Assembly: GCA_900893395.1 (NCBI GenBank)
Contig: CAAHFI011440384.1
Coordinates: 1 to 42,470 of the forward strand
DNA: 42,470 nt
Reading direction: 5' to 3'
Origin: Euglena gracilis
Taxonomy: Eukaryota > Euglenozoa > Euglenophyceae > Euglenales > Euglenaceae
Part shown: piece by piece, positions 35,073 through 42,470 of the stretch
Numbering within the stretch: the first letter of the stretch is position 1
Layout: every line of letters begins with the position of its first letter
Program-made: the position numbers and the translations under genes
Notes under the pieces: model-generated
Told to the model about the DNA's origin: nothing
What the model saw: only the letters and a program-made list of their open reading frames with translations
Database searches by the model: none

Positions 35073-37278
35073 TTCACACCCTTAGAGCACAACTGTCACG
35101 GTGGTCATGAGCATGTACACACTTTTCCATAGTTATGGGCACGATCGGTTTCCTGGTTTTGGTCAAAATGCACCTATTTCACCAGCCTTGGAACAGGGGT
35201 ATTTTTAACCCCTGTTTTCACAGTTTTTGGGTCTTGGCCGGCCTGTCCAGCGTTAGACCGACAGGAGAAGTTCTTGCTGCATGTATTTCACACCCTTAGA
35301 GCACAACTGTCACGGTGGTCATGAGCATGTACACACTTTTTCCATAGTTATGGGCACGATCGGTTTCCTGGTTTTGGTCAAAATGCACCTATTTCACCAG
35401 CCTTTGGAACAGGGGTATTTTTAACCCCTGTTTTCACAGTTTTTGGGTCTTGGCCGGCCTGTCCAGCGTTAGACCGACAGGAAGTTCTTGCTGCATGTAT
35501 TTCACACCCTTAGAGCACAACTGTCACGGTGGTCATGAGCATGTACACACTTTTTCCATAGTTATGGGCACGATCGGTTTCCTGGTTTTGTCAAAATGCA
35601 CCTATTCACCAGCCTTTGGAACAGGGGTATTTTTAACCCTGTTTTCACAGTTTTTGGGTCTTGGCCGGCCTGTCCAGCGTTAGACCGACAGGAGAAGTTC
35701 TTGCTGCATGTATTTCACACCCTTAGAGCACAACTGTCACGGTGGTCATGAGCATGTACACACTTTTTCCATAGTTATGGGCACGATCGGTTTCCTGGTT
35801 TTGGTCAAAATGCACCTATTTCACCAGCCTTTGGAACAGGGGTATTTTTAACCCCTGTTTTCACAGTTTTTGGGTCTTGGCCGGCCTGTCCAGCGTTAGA
35901 CCGACAGAGAAGTTCTTGCTGCATGATTTCACACCCTTAGAGCACAACTGTCACGGTGGTCATGAGCATGTACACACTTTTTCCATAGTTATGGGCACGA
36001 TCGGTTTCCTGGTTTGGTCAAAATGCACCTATTTCACCAGCCTTTGGAACAGGGGTATTTTTAACCCTGTTTTCACAGTTTTTGGGTCTTGGCCGCCTGT
36101 CCAGCGTTAGACCGACAGGAGAAGTTCCTTGCTGCATGTATTTCACACCCTTAGAGCACAACTGTCACGGTGGTCATGAGCATGTACACACTTTTTCCAT
36201 AGTTATGGGCACGATCGGTTTCCTGGTTTTGGTCAAAATGCACCTATTTCACCAGCCTTTGGAACAGGGGTATTTTAACCCCTGTTTTCACAGTTTTTGG
36301 GTCTTGGCCGGCCTGTCCAGCGTTAGACCGACAGGAGAAGTTCTTGCTGCATGTATTTCACACCCTTAGAGCACAACTGTCACGGTGGTCATGAGCATGT
36401 ACACACTTTTTCCATAGTTATGGGCACGATCGGTTTCCTGGTTTTGGTCAAAATGCACCTATTTCACCACCACTTTGGAACAGGGGTATTTTTAACCCCT
36501 GTTTTCACAGTTTTTGGGTCTTGGCCGGCCTGTCCAGCGTTAGACCGACAGGAGAAGTTCTTGCTGCATGTATTTCACACCCTTAGAGCACAACTGTCAC
36601 GGTGGTCATGAGCATGTACACACTTTTCCATAGTTATGGGCACGATCGGTTTCCTGGTTTTGGTCAAAATGCACCTATTTCACCAGCCTTTGGAACAGGG
36701 GTATTTTTAACCCCTGTTTTCACAGTTTTTGGGTCTTGGCCGGCCTGTCCAGCGTTAGACCGACAGGAGAAGTTCTTGCTGCATGTATTTCACACCCTTA
36801 GAGCACAACTGTCACGGTGGTCATGAGCATGTACACACTTTTTTTATAGTATGGGCACGATCGGTTTCCTGGTTTTGGTCAAAATGCACCTATTTCACCA
36901 GCCTTTGGAACAGGGGTATTTTAACCCCTGTTTTCACAGTTTTTGGGTCTTGGCCGGCCTGTCCAGCGTTAGACCGACAGGAGAAGTTCTTGCTGCATGT
37001 ATTTCACACCCTTAGAGCACAACTGTCACGGTGGTCATGAGCATGTACACACTTTTTCCATAGTTATGGGCACGATCGGTTTTCCTGGTTTTGGTCAAAA
37101 TGCACCTATTTCACCAGCCTTTGGAACAGGGGTATTTTTAACCCCTGTTTTCACAGTTTTTGGGTCTTGGCCGGCCTGTCCAGCGTTAGACCGACAGGAG
37201 AAGTTCTTGCTGCATGTATTTCACACCCTTAGAGCACAACTGTCACGGTGGTCATGAGCATGTACACACTTTTTCCAT

Positions 37279-37340
37279 AGATTTTTGGTTTTGGTGCCTT
37301 TGGCCAGGGGTATTTTTACCCCTGTTTTCACAGGGTCTTG
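37279..37340. repeat. compressed monomer retaining an improved hairpin
   Basis: After CCATAG come ATTTTTGGTTTTGGTG, then CCTTTGGCCAGGGGTA, and CAGGGTCTTGG; the CGATCG region and most of TTTCACCAGC are missing. Unit length 171. The stem here reads CAGGGGTA, TTTT, TACCCCTG, an uninterrupted 8-bp inverted repeat, because one A of the usual TTTTTAACC is absent. Confidence 0.8.
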
Positions 37341-38494
37341 GCCGGCCTGTCCAGCGTTAGACCGACAGGAGAAGTTCTTGCTGCATGTATTTCACACCCT
37401 TAGAGCACAACTGTCACGGTGGTGGTCATGAGCATGTACACACTTTTTCCATAGTTATGGGCACGATCGGTTTCCTGGTTTTGGTCAAAATGCACCTATT
37501 TCACCAGCCTTTGGAACAGGGGTATTTTTAACCCCTGTTTTCACAGTTTTGGGTCTTGCCGGCCTGTCCAGCGTTAGACCGACAGGAGAAGTTCTTGCTG
37601 CATGTATTTCACACCCTTAGAGCACAACTGTCACGGTGGTCATGAGCATGTACACACTTTTTCCATAGTTATGGGCACGATCGGTTTCCTGGTTTTGGTC
37701 AAAATGCACCTATTTCACCAGCCTTTGGAACAGGGGTATTTTTAACCCCTGTTTTCACAGTTTTTGGGTCTTGGCCGGCCTGTCCAGCGTTAGACCGACA
37801 GGAGAAGTTCTTGCTGCATGTATTTCACACCCTTAGAGCACAACTGTCACGGTGGTCATGAGCATGTACACACTTTTTCCATAGTTATGGGCACGATCGG
37901 TTTCCTGGTTTTGGTCAAAATGCACCTATTTCACCAGCCTTTGGAACAGGGGTATTTTTAACCCCTGTTTTCACAGTTTTTGGGTCTTGGCCGGCCTGTC
38001 CAGCGTTAGACCGACAGGAGAAGTTCTTGCTGCATGTATTTCACACCCTTAGAGCACAACTGTCACGGTGGTCATGAGCATGTACACACTTTTTCCATAG
38101 TTATGGGCACGATCGGTTTCCTGGTTTTGGTCAAAATGCACCTATTTCACCAGCCTTTGGAACAGGGGTTTTTAACCCCTGTTTTCACAGTTTTTGGGTC
38201 TTGGCCGGCCTGTCCAGCGTTAGACCGACAGGAGAAGTTCTTGCTGCATGTATTTCACACCCTTAGAGCACAACTGTCACGGTGGTCATGAGCATGTACA
38301 CACTTTTTCCATAGTTATGGGCACGATCGGTTTCCTGGTTTTGGTCAAAATGCACCTATTTCACCAGCCTTTGGAACAGGGGTATTTTTAACCCCTGTTT
38401 TCACAGTTTTTGGTCTTGGCCGGCCTGTCCAGCGTTAGACCGACAGGAGAAGTTCTTGCTGCATGTATTTCACACCCTTAGAGCACAACTGTCA

Positions 38495-38550
38495 CGGTGG
38501 TCCATGAGCATGGTAATACACTTTTTTCCTTTTAGTTTTTGGGTCTTGGC
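38495..38550. repeat. 130-bp monomer, internal deletion class B
   Basis: GGTCCATGAGCATGGTAATACACTTTTTTCCTTTTAG passes straight to TTTTTGGGTCTTGG. About 86-90 bp from CCATAG (phase 66) to CAGTTTTTGGG (phase 158) are gone, including CGATCG and the hairpin. The bases before the join are also disturbed. Confidence 0.82.
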
Positions 38551-40779
38551 CGGCCTGTCCAGCGTTAGACCGACAGGAGAAGTTCTTGCTGCATGTATTT
38601 CACACCCTTAGAGCACAACTGTCACGTGGTCATGAGCATGTACACACTTTTTCCATAGTTATGGGCACGATCGGTTTCCTGGTTTTGGTCAAAATGCACC
38701 TATTTCACCAGCCTTTGGAACAGGGGTATTTTTAACCCTGTTTTCACAGTTTTTGGGTCTTGGCCGGCCTGTCCAGCGTTAGACCGACAGGAGAAGTTCT
38801 TGCTGCATGTATTTCACACCCTTAGAGCACAACTGTCACGGTGGTCATGAGCATGTACACACTTTTTCCATAGTTATGGGCACGATCGGTTTCCTGGTTT
38901 TGGTCAAAATGCACCTATTTCACCAGCCTTTGGAACAGGGTATTTTTAACCCCTGTTTTCACAGTTTTTGGGTCTTGGCCGGCCTGTCCAGCGTTAGACC
39001 GACAGGAGAAGTTCTTGCTGCATGTATTTCACACCCTTAGAGCACAACTGTCACGGTGGTCATGAGCATGTACACACTTTTTCCATAGTTATGGGCACGA
39101 TCGGTTTCCTGGTTTTGGTCAAAATGCACCTATTTCACCAGCCTTTGGAACAGGGGTATTTTTAACCCCTGTTTTCACAGTTTTTGGGTCTTGGCCGGCC
39201 TGTCCAGCGTTAGACCGACAGGAGAAGTTCTTGCTGCATGTATTTCACACCCTTAGAGCACAACTGTCACGGGTGGTCATGAGCATGTACACACTTTTTC
39301 CATAGTTATGGGCACGATCGGTTTCCTGGTTTTGGTCAAAATGCACCTATTTCACCAGCCTTTGGAACAGGGTATTTTTAACCCCTGTTTTCACAGTTTT
39401 TGGGTCTTGGCCGGCCTGTCCAGCGTTAGACCGACAGGAGAAGTTTTGCTGCATGTATTTCACACCCTTAGAGCACAACTGTCACGGTGGTCATGAGCAT
39501 GTACACACTTTTTCCATAGTTATGGGCACGATCGGTTTCCTGGTTTTGGTCAAAATGCACCTATTTCACCAGCCTTTGGAACAGGGGTATTTTTAACCCC
39601 TGTTTTCACAGTTTTGGGTCTTGGCCGGCCTGTCCAGCGTTAGACCGACAGGAGAAGTTCTTGCTGCATGTATTTCACACCCTTAGAGCACAACTGTCAC
39701 GGTGGTCATGAGCATGTACACTTTTTCCATAGTTAGGGCACGATCGGTTTCCTGGTTTTGGTCAAAATGCACCTATTTCACCAGCCTTTGGAACAGGGGT
39801 ATTTTTAACCCCTGTTTTCACAGTTTTTGGTCTTGGCCGGCCTGTCCAGCGTTAGACCGACAGGAGAAGTTTCTTGCTGCATGTATTTCACACCCTTAGA
39901 GCACAACTGTCACGGTGGTCATGAGCATGTACACACTTTTTCCATAGTTATGGGCACGATCGGTTTCCTGGTTTTGGTCAAAATGCACCTATTTCACCAG
40001 CCTTTGGAACAGGGTATTTTTAACCCCTGTTTCACAGTTTTGGGTCTTGGCCGGCCTGTCCAGCGTTAGACCGACAGGAGAAGTTCTTGCTGCATGTATT
40101 TCACACCCTTAGAGCACAACTGTCACGGTGGTCATGAGCATGTACACACTTTTCCATAGTTATGGGCACGATCGGTTTCCTGGTTTTGGTCAAAATGCAC
40201 CTATTTCACCAGCCTTTGGAACAGGGGTATTTTTAACCCCTGTTTTCACATTGGGTCTTGCCGGCCTGCCCAGCGTTAGACCGACAGGAGAAGTTCTTGC
40301 TGCATTATTTCACACCCTTAGAGCACAACTGTCACGGGGTCATGAGCATGTACACACTTTTCCATAGTTTATGGGCACGATCGGTTTCCTGGTTTTGGTC
40401 AAAATGCACCTATTTCACCAGCCTTTGGAACAGGGGTATTTTTAACCCCTGTTTTCACAGTTTTTGGGTCTTGGCCGGCCTGTCCAGCGTTAGCCGACAG
40501 GAGAAGTTCTTGCTGCATGTATTTCACACCCTTAGAGCACAACTGTCACGGTGGTCATGAGCATGTACACACTTTTTCCATAGTTATGGGCACGATTCGG
40601 TTTCCTGGTTTTGGTCAAAATGCACCTATTTCACCAGCCTTTGGAACAGGGGTATTTTAACCCCTGTTTTCACAGTTTTGGGTCTTGGCCGGCCTGTCCA
40701 GCGTTAGACCGACAGAGAAGTTCTTGCTGCAGTATTTCACACCCTTAGAGCACAACTGTCACGGTGGTCATGAGCATGT

Positions 40780-40858
40780 ACACACTTTTTCCATAGTTTT
40801 TTGGTCTTGGCCGGCCTGTCCAGCGTTTAGTGTCGACAGGGGAGAAGTTCTTGCTGCA
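40780..40858. repeat. 127-bp monomer, internal deletion class B
   Basis: TTTTTCCATAGTTTTTTGGTCTTGG joins the CATAG of phases 62-66 to the T run of 158-163; the hairpin and CGATCG are lost. The same copy then has CAGCGTTTAGTGTCGACAGGGGAG, with inserted bases around the GACAGG arm. Confidence 0.85.
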
Positions 40859-41549
40859 TGTATTTCACACCTTAGAGCACAACTTGTCACGGTGGTCATG
40901 AGCATGTACACACTTTTTCCATAGTTATGGCACGATCGTTTCCTGGTTTTGGTCAAAATGCACCTATTTCACCAGCCTTTGGAACAGGGTATTTTTAACC
41001 CCTGTTTTCACATTTTTGGGTCTTGGCCGGCCTGTCCAGCGTTAGACCGACAGAGAAGTTCTTGCTGCATGTATTTCACACCCTTAGTAGAGCACAACTG
41101 TCACGGTGTCATGGCATGTACACATTTTCCATATAGTTATGGGCACGATCGGTTTCCTGGTTTTGGTCAAAATGCACCTATTTCACCAGCCTTTGGAACA
41201 GGGGTATTTTAACCCCTGTTTTCACAGTTTTGGGTCTTGGCCGGCGGTCCAGCGTTAGACCGACAGAGAAGTTTTTGCTGCATGTATTTCACACCCTTAG
41301 AGCACAACTGTCACGGTGGTCATGAGCATGTACACACTTTCCATAGTTATGGGCACGATCGGTTTCCTGGTTTTGGTCAAAATGCACCTATTTCACCAGC
41401 CTTTGGAACAGGGGATTTTTAACCCCTGTTTTCACAGTTTTGGGTTTGGCCGGCCTGTCCAGCGTTAGACCGACAGGAGAAGTTCTTGCTGCATGTATTT
41501 CACACCCTTAGAGCACAACTGTCACGGTGGTCATGAGCATGTACACACT

Positions 41550-41600
41550 TTTTTCCATAGTTATTTGGGCGATCGATCAGTCGTCCTGGTTTTTGGTCAA
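41550..41600. repeat. monomer with local insertion around CGATCG
   Basis: After CCATAGTTATTTGGGCGATCGATCAGTCGTCCTGG the unit resumes normally. CGATCG is extended to CGATCGATC and TCGGTTTCC is replaced. The unit is 218 bp, one of the few longer than consensus. Confidence 0.75.
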
Positions 41601-41917
41601 ATGCACCTATTTCACCAGCCTTGGAACAGGGGTATTTTTAACCCCTGTTTTCACAGTTTTTGGGTCTGCCGGCCTGTCCAGCGTTAGACCGACAGAGAAG
41701 TTCTTGCTGCATGTATTTCACACCTTAGCACAACTGTCACGGTGGTCATGAGCATGTACACACTTTTTCCATAGTATGGCACGATCGGTTTCCTGTTTGG
41801 TCAAAATGCACCTATTTCACCAGCCTGTGAACAGGGGTATTTTTAACCCCTGTTTTCACAGTTTTTGGGTCTTGGCCGGCCTGTCCAGCGTTAGACCGAC
41901 AGGAGAAGTTCTTGCTG

Positions 41918-42005
41918 CACCGTATTTTCCATCTACCTTCATGAGCAGCAACTGTTTCCTGGTTTTGGTCATGTGATGCATTAACACCTTTTTCCATAGT
42001 TTTTG
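41918..42005. repeat. rearranged 138-bp monomer
   Basis: From CTGCACCGTATTTTCCATC onward the order of blocks departs from the consensus: CAACTG is followed by TTTCCTGGTTTTGGTCA (normally phases 83-99), and only then by ACACCTTTTTCCATAG (normally about phases 51-66), which joins TTTTTGGGTCTTGG as in the other class B units. About 25 bases (ACCTTCATGAGCAG, TGTGATGCATTA) have only partial matches to the satellite. Confidence 0.75.
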
Positions 42006-42279
42006 GGTCTTGGCCGGCCTGTCCAGCGTTAGACCGACAGGAGAAGTTCTTGCTGCATGTATTTACAACCCTTAGAGCACAACCTGTCACGGTGGTCATG
42101 AGCATGTACACACTTTTCATAGTTATGGGCACGATCGTTTCCTGGTTTTGGTCAAAAATGCATATTTCACCAGCCTCTTGAACAGGGGGTATTTTTACCC
42201 CTGTTTTCACAGTTTTTGGTCTTGGCCGGCCGTCCAGCCGTTAGACCGACAGGAGAAGTTCTTGCTGCATGTATTTACA

Positions 42280-42320
42280 CCCTTAGAGCACACTGTCAGA
42301 CTGCATGTCACACTTTTTCC
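42280..42320. repeat. altered last full monomer start
   Basis: TTAGAGCACACTGTCAGACTGCATGTCACAC replaces the usual stretch from TTAGAGCACAACTGTCACGG to GAGCATGTACACAC; about 13 bp net are lost between GTCA and GCATGT. Confidence 0.75.
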
Positions 42321-42470
42321 ATAGTTATGGGCACGATCGGCCTGGTTTGTCAAAATGCACCTATTTCCACCAGCCTTTGGAACAGGGGTATTTTTTAACC
42401 CCTGTTTTCACAGTTTTTGGGTCTTGGCCGGCCTGTCCAGCGTTAGACCGACAGGAGAAGTTCTTGCTGC

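Larger units (their letters stand above)
27431..37214. repeat. array segment, mostly full-length units
   Basis: About 45 units, most 213-217 bp. Cleanest part is 30567-32507, where units alternate between 215 and 216 bp. A few insertions occur (an extra T in the hairpin loop at 28188-28190, CCAGCC to CCACCAC near 36470, GGTTTTCC near 37080). Short or altered units lie near 27790, 29090, 29890, 30088 and 35064. No unique sequence. Confidence 0.9.
1..42470. repeat. 216-bp tandem satellite array, whole window
   Basis: The same unit repeats head to tail from the first base to the last, about 203 units plus a leading fragment, all in one orientation. The period was measured from successive TGTATTTCAC anchors: 216 bp in undamaged stretches (for example 13708 to 15220 is exactly 7 x 216, and 15649 to 18025 exactly 11 x 216). 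The consensus is about 47% G+C with six CpG per unit. No inverted unit, no inserted unique sequence longer than a few tens of bases and no flank was seen. Satellite arrays of this size are known from eukaryotic heterochromatin; that assignment is inference. I do not recognise the family, and centromeric, pericentromeric, subtelomeric or interstitial location cannot be told from the sequence. Confidence 0.98.
37215..42470. repeat. right-hand array segment with short units and edge decay
   Basis: Full units of 213-217 bp are mixed with three strongly shortened ones (about 130, 127 and 138 bp) whose breakpoints coincide, plus a 171-bp unit at 37215. Small indels become more frequent from about 39.6 kb to the end. 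The window closes at phase 215 of a unit, so the array continues beyond it. Confidence 0.88.

Noticed and set aside
278-42398. Short open reading frames of about 60-180 codons on the plus strand, a few on the minus strand
   Set aside because: All are translations of the satellite itself, opened by indels; the consensus has stops in all three forward frames, and clean stretches such as 15692-18450 have no such frames. No domain, signal peptide or conserved start is recognisable.
1-42470. CRISPR array
   Set aside because: Repeats are 216 bp and contiguous; there are no unique spacers between short direct repeats and no cas genes.
1-42470. Terminal repeats of a retroelement or another mobile element
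   Set aside because: There are about 203 units in direct head-to-tail array with no internal coding region, primer site, target-site duplication or inverted ends.

Overview
The whole window is one head-to-tail tandem satellite array. I find no protein-coding gene, RNA gene, mobile element or CRISPR array in it, and no unique flanking DNA. The repeat unit is 216 bp. I number its phases from the TGTATTTCAC that follows CTGCA. It has 102 G+C out of 216 (about 47%) and 6 CpG, about half the number its base composition would predict. I count about 203 units plus a leading fragment, all in the same orientation. The window opens at phase 148 and closes at phase 215, so both ends lie inside the array. 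An array of this size and unit length is typical of eukaryotic heterochromatic satellite DNA (centromeric, pericentromeric or subtelomeric). I do not recognise the family and cannot name the organism. The consensus has no TTCG, so it carries no CENP-B-box core.

Layout. 1-3490: good copies with scattered small indels. 3491-11983: nearly identical 216-bp copies, punctuated by eight shortened units that all lose about the same 37-50 bp. 11984-18024: the cleanest block; its last eleven units (15649-18024) are each exactly 216 bp and read the same letter for letter. 18025-22387: many small deletions and eight units with large deletions or scars. 22388-24960: moderate indels. 24961 to about 27430: indel load climbs until units measure only about 192-212 bp, then quality recovers abruptly. 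27431-37214: mostly 213-217-bp units with a few short ones. 37215-42470: a second class of shortened unit (about 127-138 bp) appears and small indels increase toward the window end.

Inside each unit are a strong hairpin (phases 127-151), a second dyad (177-200), short palindromes, and 8-bp GGCCGGCC and 6-bp CGATCG sites, so these motifs recur about every 216 bp for 42 kb. The unit length is a multiple of three, but every forward frame has a stop. The short open frames visible in places arise where an indel, most often loss of one T at phases 137-141, jumps past a stop. They are not genes.

Most copy-to-copy differences are one-base deletions in homopolymers rather than substitutions. That is the signature of uncorrected long-read error, so the degraded zones, and possibly some shortened units, must be treated with caution. 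The best candidates for real biology are the homogeneous core, the conserved hairpin, and the two recurrent deletion classes with short direct repeats at their breakpoints.
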